Shown piece after piece: positions 34,247-41,853 of a DNA stretch of 64,000 nt; position 1 is the first letter of the stretch, and every line of letters starts with the position of its first letter. The translations under genes and the position numbers were made by a program. The stretch is from Caulobacter segnis (GTDB taxonomy: Bacteria > Pseudomonadota > Alphaproteobacteria > Caulobacterales > Caulobacteraceae): assembly GCF_029543125.1 (NCBI RefSeq), contig NZ_JARQWW010000001.1, forward strand, positions 310,001-374,000, given 5' to 3'. The notes beneath the pieces were generated by a model, which searched no databases, was not told where the DNA came from, and saw only the letters and a program-made list of their open reading frames with translations.

Positions 34247-34680
34247 CGCCAGTCGAGCCCCGCGGCCTTGACCGCCCGCGTGCGGGTCAGACGCCCGACA
34301 TTCTCGCCATCCAGCGCGCAGGCGGCGATCACGCCTTCCTGGGCGCGGCGCAAGGTCCGGCAGGTGATATTGCGCGCGAAGCTGGCAGCCATCAGGTCCC
34401 CGCGCGTCTCGGCGCGCTGACCACGCGGCAGCCGCACCTGAACCCACTGGGACGGATCGGTCCCCAAGGCCACGCAAAGAGTCTGCGCGTCGACGACCTG
34501 AAGCACCGGACCCGAGAACTCGGAACCGACCACCGGCTTGGCGGCCAGGCACGGCGCGATGATCGAGTGACGGGCTTCGGAGATGGACACGGCCTGACGC
34601 GCGGCGTCATCGACACTGACCGCTTGCACAGGGGCGGCGGCGGAAAGGCTTGCTGCGAGAAGCCAACTGATCGAGATCAT
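34243..34680 (-). CDS. Secreted protein, possibly nuclease-fold (SNase-like)
   Basis: A 145-residue protein. The signal peptide is MISISWLLAASLSAAAPVQA; GGAGGGGGCG directly precedes the ATG at 34680. The mature part contains GPVLQVVDAQTLCVALGTDPSQWVQVRLP, then ETRGDLMAASFARNITCRTL and GVIAACALDGENVGRLTRTRAV. The strand order and the DAQTLCVAL...VRLP...RNITCRTL...CALDGENV arrangement recall staphylococcal-nuclease-fold proteins (GDTLxV...RLxGIDAPE...). However, the catalytic Arg/Glu residues are not conserved, so activity is doubtful. It is a periplasmic protein of unknown role. Confidence 0.65.
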   Translation of the reverse strand: MISISWLLAASLSAAAPVQAVSVDDAARQAVSISEARHSIIAPCLAAKPVVGSEFSGPVLQVVDAQTLCVALGTDPSQWVQVRLPRGQRAETRGDLMAASFARNITCRTLRRAQEGVIAACALDGENVGRLTRTRAVKAAGLDWR

Positions 34681-34781
34681 CGCCCCCTCCAGAAGGTCAT
34701 GACCCGGACTCAATTCTTAACGCGCCGGTTCGATCCCTGATCGCTGAACGATCGTCTGGCGTCTTGAACGAAAGCCGCCCC

Positions 34782-35717
34782 TCAATCCAAGTGACTCAAC
34801 TCGAAGTGGGAGCGCAGGGCCTGCAGCACCTCATCAGCCATGGCTTGGCGCCCCTCGCGTGTCGCGCTGCCGCGATGGGGCTGGAGCACCACGTTGTCGA
34901 GCGCAAGCAGGTCCGCCGGCACATTCGGCTCGTCGGCGAAGACATCAAGGCCGGCCCCGCCTAGTCGCCCGAACTTCAACGCCTCGACCAAGGCCGGCTC
35001 ATCCACCACCGCCCCGCGGGCGACATTGATCAGCAGGGCGTCTGGGCCGAGCGCCTTCAGCACTGGACCGTCGATCAATGGACGACTGCCAGGTGCGTTG
35101 CTGGCGGCGACGAACAGCACTTCCGACCAGGACGCGAGTTCGATCAGGGTCGGCATGGCCTGCTCGTCCCGCCCCGGCACGGCTGAGCGGTTGAAGTAGC
35201 GCACCTCGCTGGCGAACACCCGGGCTCGATCAGCGATGGCCTTGCCTATCCGGCCAAAGCCCAGGACACCCACCCGCCGTCCTGACGCCCGCACCGACAG
35301 GGCCGGCGCCGGCGTGGAGGGCCAGGCCCTCGCGCGGATATAACGCTCGCCCTCTCCCATCCGCCGCGACGCCGCCAGCCAGAGGCCGATGGCCAGGTCG
35401 GCGACGTCATCTGTAAGCGCGTCGGGCGTGGTGGCGATCCGCACGCCCAAAGCCTCGGCTCGCGGGACATCGACCCGATCCAGGCCGACCCCATGCACCG
35501 CGACGAGCCCTAGATTGGGCAGCAATGACCACAGGGCGTCGGGGACGCCGTATGAACCGGTGGTGACGAGGGCGGTCACATGGCTGGCGGCCCGGATGAC
35601 CGCGTCCGGGTCCGCCGCGAGATAGGGACGCAGGCAGTGGAATTCCCGATCAAGCGCCGGATCCAAGAACTCCGAACTCGGGCGCAAGACCAGGATCTCT
35701 TGGAGCGCGTCGGCCAT
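34782..35717 (-). CDS. D-2-hydroxyacid dehydrogenase (glyoxylate/hydroxypyruvate reductase-like)
   Basis: A 311-residue NAD(P)-dependent enzyme. The cofactor motif RVGVLGFGRIGKAIADRARVF lies near residue 148. The substrate Arg is in LLINVARGAVVDEPALVEAL, the Glu in LDVFADEPNVP and the catalytic His in VVLQPHRGSATREGRQAM. The N-terminal LVAVHGVGLDRVDV is the usual hinge region. AGAGGA lies 7 bases before the ATG at 35717. Members reduce glyoxylate or hydroxypyruvate; the exact substrate is unknown. Confidence 0.9.
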   Translation of the reverse strand: MADALQEILVLRPSSEFLDPALDREFHCLRPYLAADPDAVIRAASHVTALVTTGSYGVPDALWSLLPNLGLVAVHGVGLDRVDVPRAEALGVRIATTPDALTDDVADLAIGLWLAASRRMGEGERYIRARAWPSTPAPALSVRASGRRVGVLGFGRIGKAIADRARVFASEVRYFNRSAVPGRDEQAMPTLIELASWSEVLFVAASNAPGSRPLIDGPVLKALGPDALLINVARGAVVDEPALVEALKFGRLGGAGLDVFADEPNVPADLLALDNVVLQPHRGSATREGRQAMADEVLQALRSHFELSHLD

Positions 35718-35740
35718 CGGTGTTCCTCTCACGAAAGCAA

Positions 35741-35766
35741 GGAGCCCGGCGCATGCGCCGGGCTCC
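35741..35766 (-). terminator. Hairpin after the chemoreceptor gene
   Basis: A perfect palindrome with arms GGAGCCCGGCGCA and TGCGCCGGGCTCC lies 29 bases downstream of the MCP stop. Read on the minus strand it is followed by TTGCTTTC, a weak T tract. It separates MCP from the dehydrogenase gene. Confidence 0.7.
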
Positions 35767-35795
35767 ATGACCTTCGCAAGGAATGGCGCGCCTTG

Positions 35796-37259
35796 TCAGC
35801 CCGCCGCGCGGCCGGCGTCGCCGACGAAGACCCGCAGGCGGCTGCGGGCGTCGGCCACCGGGTTGAGCCCCGCCTCTTCGTGTCCCCAGCCACCGGTTTC
35901 ACCGCCGGTGCGGAACTGGCCGACAAGGCGGGCGAGTTCGCGGGATTCCATGGTGAGGTTGGAGGCCGCGGCGGTCGCCTGCTCCACCATAGCGGCGTTC
36001 TGCTGGGTGACCTGGTCCATCTGGTTCACGGCGGTGTTCACCTGCTGCAGGCCTGTGGCCTGCTCCTGGGCGGAACGGGCGATGTCGGACAGCAGGCTGT
36101 CGATCTCGGCGACCTTGGCGACGATGCCTGACAGGGCGCTGCCCGTCTCGCCCACCAGCTTCACCCCGTGCTCCACCTGATCAGTGGAGGTGTTGATGAG
36201 CGCCTTGATCTCCTTGGCCGCTTCGGCGGAGCGCTGAGCCAGAGCCCGCACTTCGGAGGCGACGACGGCGAAGCCCTTGCCGGCTTCACCGGCGCGCGCC
36301 GCTTCGACGCCGGCGTTCAGAGCCAGCAGGTTGGTCTGGAAGGCGATCTCGTCGATCACGCCGATGATCTGGGCGATCTCACGGGAAGAGCTCTCGATCT
36401 GGCCCATGGCGTTGACGGCTTCGCGCACCACCTGGCCCGAACGCTCACCGTCGGCGCGGGCGTCGGAGGCGCGGCTGGAGGCCATGCGGGCGCCCTCTGC
36501 GCTGCGGTTGACGGTGGCGGCGATCTCGTCGAGGGCGGCGGCGGTCTCCTCCAGCGAGGCGGCCTGCTGCTCGGTGCGGCGGGACAGATCGTCCGAGGCC
36601 CGAGAGATTTCATCCGCTCCGGTGCGCAGGGAGCCCGCGGCGTCGGAGATCGAGGCCAGGGTCTGGCGGACGCTTTCAACCGCTCGGTTGTAGTCGTCCT
36701 TCAGCTTGCGGTAGGAGCCGTTGAACTCCGCCTCCACCGAAGCGGTGAGGTCGCGTTCCGCCAAGCGGCGCAGACTGTCGGCCAGCACCTCGACCACCCG
36801 GGCCTGTTCGGCCTCCGCCTGTTGGCGCGCCGCTTCGTTGCGGGCGAAGGTCTGCTCGGCCTCGGTGATGTCCACCGCCAGCTTGATGACCTTGTACGGA
36901 CGCCCCTCGGTGTCGAGCACCGGATTGTAGGAGGCCTGGATCCAGACCTCTCGCCCGCCCTTGGCGATGCGGCGGTATTTCCGCGCCGAGAAGTCGCCCC
37001 GGTTCAGGGTGCGCCAGAACTCGGCATAGTCGGCGCCGGCCGCCTCGACGCGGTCGACGAACATGCTGTGATGCTGTCCCTGGATTTCGTCCAGGCTGTA
37101 GCCCAGAGCCCCAAGGAAGTTCTCATTGGCGGTGATGATCGTGCCGTCGAGGTTGAACTCGATGACGGCCTGGGAGCGACTGATCGCCTCCATAATCCCA
37201 GCCAGATTCTGCTCGTTCTTCCTGTCGCCGCTGGCGTTGCGGGTCCCGAACAGCTTCAT
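35796..37259 (-). CDS. Soluble PAS-domain methyl-accepting chemotaxis protein
   Basis: A 487-residue chemoreceptor without membrane segments. A PAS domain (about 25-135: [37 protein letters not shown]) leads to a HAMP-like linker and the MCP signalling domain. The hairpin tip is [37 protein letters not shown]. Methylation-type helices with [16 protein letters not shown] and [20 protein letters not shown] flank it. Such cytoplasmic PAS receptors often sense oxygen or redox through haem or flavin. It is the only chemotaxis gene here and lies near the oxygen-response cluster. The ATG at 37259 begins [11 protein letters not shown], with AAGGGTGG just before. Confidence 0.93.
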   Translation of the reverse strand: MKLFGTRNASGDRKNEQNLAGIMEAISRSQAVIEFNLDGTIITANENFLGALGYSLDEIQGQHHSMFVDRVEAAGADYAEFWRTLNRGDFSARKYRRIAKGGREVWIQASYNPVLDTEGRPYKVIKLAVDITEAEQTFARNEAARQQAEAEQARVVEVLADSLRRLAERDLTASVEAEFNGSYRKLKDDYNRAVESVRQTLASISDAAGSLRTGADEISRASDDLSRRTEQQAASLEETAAALDEIAATVNRSAEGARMASSRASDARADGERSGQVVREAVNAMGQIESSSREIAQIIGVIDEIAFQTNLLALNAGVEAARAGEAGKGFAVVASEVRALAQRSAEAAKEIKALINTSTDQVEHGVKLVGETGSALSGIVAKVAEIDSLLSDIARSAQEQATGLQQVNTAVNQMDQVTQQNAAMVEQATAAASNLTMESRELARLVGQFRTGGETGGWGHEEAGLNPVADARSRLRVFVGDAGRAAG

Positions 37260-37374
37260 CCATCCACCCTTTGGCGTCACGGTTTCGATCTGGCGGCCCC
37301 TCGTCGCCAAACATCGCCCCGTGATTGCAACCATAAGGTGAGCTAAACTTAGTTACGCACCCGTTAACCGCGAA

Positions 37375-37394
37375 AATGTCGGAAATCCGACATT
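37375..37394. promoter_or_regulatory. 20-bp dyad AATGTCGGA-aa-TCCGACATT
   Basis: Perfect 9-bp arms with a 2-bp centre lie between the end of the 42-residue gene and the MCP start. Read on the minus strand it is followed by TTTTCG, so it could be a weak terminator for the small gene. The tight centre also fits an operator for the MCP promoter. The two uses cannot be separated from sequence. Confidence 0.5.
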
Positions 37395-37440
37395 CTCGAC
37401 AGGCGCAGCTACACTCGGTGGTTGAGCTTAGAACCCCTTG

Positions 37441-37569
37441 TCAGTGCTTGGGTCGCTTGCGGTTCGCCGGATCGGTCGCGGTGTAGACGACCACCCCGCC
37501 GAGCACGGCGGCGAAGCCGGTGAAGGCGAACACGACAAGGGCGAGATAGGCGGTTTCGATGACGGACAT
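37441..37569 (-). CDS. 42-residue single-helix membrane peptide
   Basis: The peptide has one membrane helix (about residues 7-30, LALVVFAFTGFAAVLGGVVV) and a basic tail ending ANRKRPKH. A strong ribosome site, GGAGGAGACGTC, precedes the ATG at 37569, and nearly all third positions are G or C. The start lies 60 bp from the centre of a FixK-type box shared with ompW. Size and topology recall small subunits such as CcoQ or CydX, but I see no family signature. A role in low-oxygen respiration is an inference from the promoter only. Confidence 0.72.
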   Translation of the reverse strand: MSVIETAYLALVVFAFTGFAAVLGGVVVYTATDPANRKRPKH

Positions 37570-37622
37570 GACGTCTCCTCCAGATGAGACGTCCAGCGTG
37601 ACTTGACCGACCGACAAGGACC

Positions 37623-37636
37623 TTGACCTTGATCAA
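37623..37636. promoter_or_regulatory. FNR/FixK box between the 42-residue gene and ompW
   Basis: TTGACCTTGATCAA differs from TTGAT-N4-ATCAA at one position. Its centre is 60 bp from the small gene's ATG and 108 bp from the ompW ATG, suitable spacing for activation at -41.5 in either direction. ompW is an FNR target in enterobacteria, which supports function. Confidence 0.7.
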
Positions 37637-37737
37637 GCAGGGTTCGCCCCGGCTTTGCGCCGCATCAAGGCCGAGCCTCGCCCCAAGCGCGATTGTCCCT
37701 TCGCCGGCTGCGACCGGCCCTCATAGGGGATAAAGAA

Positions 37738-38385
37738 ATGAAGACCACGACCCTCCTCCTCGCCGGCCTCGCCGCGAGCGCGCTGGCCGCGCCCGCCATC
37801 GCCCAGGAGTTCACGCCCAAGACCGCCGGCGCCTTCGTCGTCACCGCCCGCGCCACCGGCGTCATGACCAAGGCCGATGACGCCATCACCACCGCCGCCG
37901 GCGCCGCCAGCGGCCTGAACGTCGACGTCAAGGATGACGTCATGCCGACGCTGGGCTTCACCTACTTCTTCACCGACAAGATCGCCGTCGAGGCGATCCT
38001 CGGCACCACCCAGCACGAGATCCGCGCCAAGGGCGGCGCCACCGATGTCGAGGTTCACAAGACCTGGGTGCTGCCGCCGGTCGTGACCGTGCAGTACCAC
38101 CCCATGCCGGCCGCCAAGTTCAGCCCCTATGTGGGCGCTGGGATCAACGCCATGATCTTCTACAGCGGCAAGAACAAGAACGGCTTCGACGTCGATCTGG
38201 ACAACGGCATCGGCTGGGCCCTGCAGGCCGGCGCCGACGTGGCCCTGTCGGGCCCCTGGTCGCTGAACCTGGACGCCAAGAAGGTGTTCTTCGACACCGA
38301 TGCCGACATCAACAACGGCGCCCTGAAGAGCGATGTGAAGCTGGATCCGTGGGTCCTGTCAGCCGGCATCAGCCGCCGTTTCTAG
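37738..38385 (+). CDS. ompW: OmpW family outer-membrane protein
   Basis: A 215-residue, eight-stranded outer-membrane barrel. The signal peptide MKTTTLLLAGLAASALAAPAIA is followed by the family pattern: MPTLGFTYFFTDKIAVEAILGTT, WVLPPVVTVQYHPMPAAKFSPYVGAGINAMIFY, and WSLNLDAKKVFFDTD. It ends WVLSAGISRRF with the terminal phenylalanine needed for barrel assembly. OmpW proteins pass small hydrophobic molecules. AGGGGATAAAGAA precedes the ATG at 37738. A FixK-type box upstream suggests low-oxygen induction. A strong terminator follows. Confidence 0.93.
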   Translation: MKTTTLLLAGLAASALAAPAIAQEFTPKTAGAFVVTARATGVMTKADDAITTAAGAASGLNVDVKDDVMPTLGFTYFFTDKIAVEAILGTTQHEIRAKGGATDVEVHKTWVLPPVVTVQYHPMPAAKFSPYVGAGINAMIFYSGKNKNGFDVDLDNGIGWALQAGADVALSGPWSLNLDAKKVFFDTDADINNGALKSDVKLDPWVLSAGISRRF

Positions 38386-38411
38386 TCCTCCCCCAGGATC
38401 GGAAAATGCAG

Positions 38412-38440
38412 AACCCGGCCGCCGACGCGGCCGGGTTTTT
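38412..38440 (+). terminator. Rho-independent terminator of ompW
   Basis: AACCCGGCCGC and GCGGCCGGGTT form a perfect 11-bp stem with a 4-base loop, followed by a T run ending at 38440. It directly abuts the stop codon of the convergent cydC gene. Confidence 0.93.
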
Positions 38441-40086
38441 CATGCCTGGTGCTCAGGAACCCGCGCGGCGAACAGCACCCGCCCGTCTTCCGCCAGACCT
38501 TTGACCGCAAGCACCTGGCCGCACAGCGCCAGGGGCGCGGGCCGATGCGAAACGACGATCAAGCCCTGACCGCTGGCGGCCAGGCGATGGTCGAGACGCT
38601 CCAGAACCAGAGCTTCGGTGGCGGCGTCGAGCCCCTCGGTTGGCTCGTCCAACAACAGCCAGTCCGCCGGACGCAGCAGAGCACGCGCCAGGGTCAGGCG
38701 ACGGCGTTCGCCGCCGGACAATTGCCCCGCCCCCTCTCCCAGCCAGGTGTCGAGACCGGACGGCATCCGCCGGACGCGTTCATCCAGCCCGGCGGCGAAC
38801 AAGGCTGACCAAAGGGCCGCGTCGTCCGCCTTCGGCGCCGCCAGGCGCAGGTTCTCGCGGACTGTGCCGGTCAGCAGGACGGGCTCCTGGCCGGCATAGG
38901 CGAAGCTGGCCCGCAGAAGTTGCGGATCGAGGTCCGCGACCTCCAGATCACCGAGACGGATCGCGCCGCGTGGAGCGGACCTCATCGCCATCAGCTGTTC
39001 CAGCAAAGTGGTCTTGCCGACGCCTGACGGACCGCTGACGCCCAAGCGTTCTCCCGCCTTCAGCCGCACGCGCGCCTCGCTGAGCTCTATGCTCGGCGCC
39101 GTCAGACGCAAGTGGGTAAGCGGCGAAGGCGCGTGGCTCAAAACCGGCTCCAACCGTGCGGCGGCGGCTCTGGCGTCGCTGTCCTGCTCAAGGGATTTCA
39201 CCAAGGCCTGGACGCCCTCCATGGTCATGGCGGCGGCCAGAACCGCGAGCGCGGCGACAGGCGGCGACGCATTGCGTGCAACCAGCAGGACGCTCGCCGC
39301 CGCCAGACCCGTGAGCGCCGCCTGGATAACCGCTGACGCGCCGAGGACGCGCGCGAGCCCAAGACGGCTGTGAGCTTGGCGTTCGTCTTCCGCCGCCACG
39401 CGATCAGCCGCCCATTTCTCCAGGCCGTAACAACGCAGTTCCGGGGCCGAGGCCGCCATATGCGCCACCACATCCTTCAACCGCCCTACGGCCTGCCTCA
39501 CCTCGGCGGCGGGTGCGGCCATGGCGCGCCGGTTGGTCCACCAAGCCCAGCCCGCCGCCAGGCCCGCGAACAGGGCCAGCGCGAACGCGGCCCGCCACCC
39601 GGCGAAGGCGGTCAGAATCAGGCCGGCGATCAGGCTCGCCACCGCGCCGGCATGCGCGGACAGCCGGATGAACATGCCTTCAATCGCGTCCACGTCCTGA
39701 ATGAAGCGCGCCGAAACCTCGCCCGCCGAATAGCGCAGCGCGGTGCGCGGCGGCGAGGCAGCCAGGCTTGCGAACAGACGGGGCCGGATGGCCGCCAGGG
39801 CGCCGAGCGCCGCCTGATGGCCTTGCAGCCGCTCCAGATAGCGGAAAGCGGTGCGGAGGATGGCCAGCAGACGGATCATGGCGCTGGGCAAAAGGAAGTT
39901 GAACGTATGGGAGGCGGCCGGGCCCGCCACGCCGGCCAAGGCCGCGGCGGTGATGAACCAACCCGAGATGCCGAGCAGGACCACGGCGGCGACAGCGGCG
40001 ATCACGGCGCTGAGCCCGGCGAACCATAGGCGCCCGGCCTGGCGGCGCCTCTCGCCGGCGATCAGTTGATCAAGGGCGGTCTTCAC
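38440..40086 (-). CDS. cydC: Glutathione/cysteine ABC exporter subunit CydC
   Basis: The second half-transporter of the CydDC complex, which exports thiols and haem-related reductant and is needed to assemble cytochrome bd. The 548-residue protein has a six-helix membrane domain (about 1-300; GISGWFITAAALAGVAGPAASHTFNFLLPSAMIRLLAILRT is strongly CydC-like). The ATPase domain has Walker A GPSGVGKTT, signature LSGGERRRLTLARAL and Walker B WLLLDEPTEGLD. The start is GTG at 40086, overlapping the cydD stop as GTGA. Confidence 0.94.
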   Translation of the reverse strand: MKTALDQLIAGERRRQAGRLWFAGLSAVIAAVAAVVLLGISGWFITAAALAGVAGPAASHTFNFLLPSAMIRLLAILRTAFRYLERLQGHQAALGALAAIRPRLFASLAASPPRTALRYSAGEVSARFIQDVDAIEGMFIRLSAHAGAVASLIAGLILTAFAGWRAAFALALFAGLAAGWAWWTNRRAMAAPAAEVRQAVGRLKDVVAHMAASAPELRCYGLEKWAADRVAAEDERQAHSRLGLARVLGASAVIQAALTGLAAASVLLVARNASPPVAALAVLAAAMTMEGVQALVKSLEQDSDARAAAARLEPVLSHAPSPLTHLRLTAPSIELSEARVRLKAGERLGVSGPSGVGKTTLLEQLMAMRSAPRGAIRLGDLEVADLDPQLLRASFAYAGQEPVLLTGTVRENLRLAAPKADDAALWSALFAAGLDERVRRMPSGLDTWLGEGAGQLSGGERRRLTLARALLRPADWLLLDEPTEGLDAATEALVLERLDHRLAASGQGLIVVSHRPAPLALCGQVLAVKGLAEDGRVLFAARVPEHQA

Positions 40087-41732
40087 AGGGTCAGGACCTG
40101 CGGGGCCATGCGGACCAGGCGTTCGTCATGCGTGGCGATGATCGTGGTCCGTCCCCGCGCCGCCTCCAGGATGAGCGGCAACAGGGCCTCCGCGCTCTTG
40201 TCGTCGAGGTTCGCGGTTGGTTCATCCAGCAGCAGGACCGGCGCGGGCTTCAGAAAGGCGCGCGCCAGGGCGAGCTTGCGCCGCTCCCCGCCTGACAGGC
40301 CGCCCCCACGCTCATCGAGCAAGCTGTCCATCCCCTCTGGCCGGGTGTCGATCAGCATCCCCAGACCCGCCCGCCGCGCGGCGGCCTCGATCTCGTCACG
40401 GGTCGCCTGCGGCCAGGCCAGGCCGATATTGTCGGCGAGAGAACCGGCGATGATCAGCGGCGATTGCCCCGCCCAGGCGGAGGAGGCGGCCAACGACGTC
40501 CCGATCTCCAGGGGCCGACCGTCCACCACGATCTTGCCGCCGCTCAAAGGCGCAAGGCCGAGAAGAAGATGAAGCAGGCTGCTCTTGCCCGCGCCGCTCG
40601 GGCCGACGATCGCCGTCAGGCCGCCGGCCGGCACATCGAGAAACAGGCCGTCGAGTACGGGTCGATCTCCGCCGGGATAGGCCAGGGTCACGTCATGCAG
40701 GCTGATCGCCGGCGCCTTCCGCAAGGGCTGCGACACAGCCCGAAGCTCGGTCGGGGGTGTAAGACGGGCGACCGCCGGCATGGCCGCCTCCGCCGCCTGT
40801 CGGTCATGATAGGCGGCGGCCAGACGGCGGAGGGGGGCATAGACCTCCGGAGCAAGGGCGAGGACGAAGAAGGCCCTAGCCAGATCCAGCTTCTCCGGCA
40901 CAGGAAACGGCAGCAGCCCCAGAAGATTGAACCCGCAGTAGACGGCGACAAGCGCCACCGACAACGCGGCGAAGAACTCCAGGACCGCCGAAGACAGAAA
41001 CGCTTTCTGCAGCACCCGCCCGGTGCGGCGCTCAAGCTCCCGCGAGCGGATGGCGAGGTCGTCGGTCGTGCGCCCCTCGGCCTGGAACGCCAGCACGGCG
41101 GGCAGAGCGCGTACGCGGTCGAGGAACAGCCCCGACAGCCGCTCCAGCGCCGCGAACTGTCGACGCGACTCCTCGGCCGCCGCCATGCCGGCGAGCGCCA
41201 TGCCTATGATGAAGGGCAGCAAGGTGAAGAGCATGATCCCCGCGGCCACGGGACTGGCGAAGGCGGCGACCGCGATGAGCAGAAGCGGCGTCGCGCCGGC
41301 GGCCAAACGCGACGGCGCGAAGCGGGAGACATAGCCGTCCAGCGCCTCGACCCCCTCGACCAATGTGGTGACGGCGGCGTCTCCGACGCGGCGAGCCGGG
41401 ACGAAGAGACCTGCCATGGCCTGCCGTCGGAGGTTCGCCTTCACCAGACCCGCGGCGTGGGCGCCGGCCGTCAGCACGCCCCGGGCCAGCAATCCGCGCA
41501 GAGCCGCGCCGAGGACGAGCAGAAGCAGCCACGGCCAGATCGCGGCCAGGCCGCCCTCCAGCCGCGCGACCGACATGGCGACCCCGCCGGCGAAGGCGGC
41601 TGCCGCCACGGCGTCACCAATCAGAAGCAGCGAGCCGCGGCGGCTGGACTTTCCGCCCGCGCGCGTCGCGTGGCGAAGCAGGACCTGGGGAGTCATGCTC
41701 CGGTCAGCGAGAGCGTTCTGTGCGGCGTCCAT
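40083..41732 (-). CDS. cydD: Glutathione/cysteine ABC exporter subunit CydD
   Basis: The first half-transporter of CydDC, about 549 residues. The membrane domain (about 25-320) includes RGLLARGVLTAGAHAAGLVKANLRRQ and RYVSRFAP-like ALDGYVSRFAPSRLAAGATP. The nucleotide-binding domain has Walker A GPSGAGKSS, Q-loop region SSAWAGQSPLI, signature LSGGERRKLALARAF and Walker B VLLLDEPTANLD. The ATG at 41732 is chosen because GGAG precedes it by 5 bases; a longer frame upstream would run through the shared regulatory region. It is divergent from cydA with a perfect FixK box between them. Confidence 0.94.
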   Translation of the reverse strand: MDAAQNALADRSMTPQVLLRHATRAGGKSSRRGSLLLIGDAVAAAAFAGGVAMSVARLEGGLAAIWPWLLLLVLGAALRGLLARGVLTAGAHAAGLVKANLRRQAMAGLFVPARRVGDAAVTTLVEGVEALDGYVSRFAPSRLAAGATPLLLIAVAAFASPVAAGIMLFTLLPFIIGMALAGMAAAEESRRQFAALERLSGLFLDRVRALPAVLAFQAEGRTTDDLAIRSRELERRTGRVLQKAFLSSAVLEFFAALSVALVAVYCGFNLLGLLPFPVPEKLDLARAFFVLALAPEVYAPLRRLAAAYHDRQAAEAAMPAVARLTPPTELRAVSQPLRKAPAISLHDVTLAYPGGDRPVLDGLFLDVPAGGLTAIVGPSGAGKSSLLHLLLGLAPLSGGKIVVDGRPLEIGTSLAASSAWAGQSPLIIAGSLADNIGLAWPQATRDEIEAAARRAGLGMLIDTRPEGMDSLLDERGGGLSGGERRKLALARAFLKPAPVLLLDEPTANLDDKSAEALLPLILEAARGRTTIIATHDERLVRMAPQVLTL

Positions 41733-41765
41733 ACAATCTCCTACCGCCGCAAACATGGCTTCAAC

Positions 41766-41779
41766 TTGATCCGGATCAA
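41766..41779. promoter_or_regulatory. Perfect FNR/FixK box between cydD and cydA
   Basis: TTGATCCGGATCAA is a full match to TTGAT-N4-ATCAA and a perfect palindrome. The centre is 81 bp before the cydA ATG and 40 bp before the cydD ATG. For cydA an activator at -41.5 would give a 5' leader of about 40 bases. FixK, encoded 5 kb downstream, is the likely protein. Confidence 0.85.
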
Positions 41780-41853
41780 AGAAGCGGATTCCCTTCGCCC
41801 ATAAGGAAACATCGACGCGGTCGTCGCTGACGGCCGTTCCAGCGGAGCCGACC

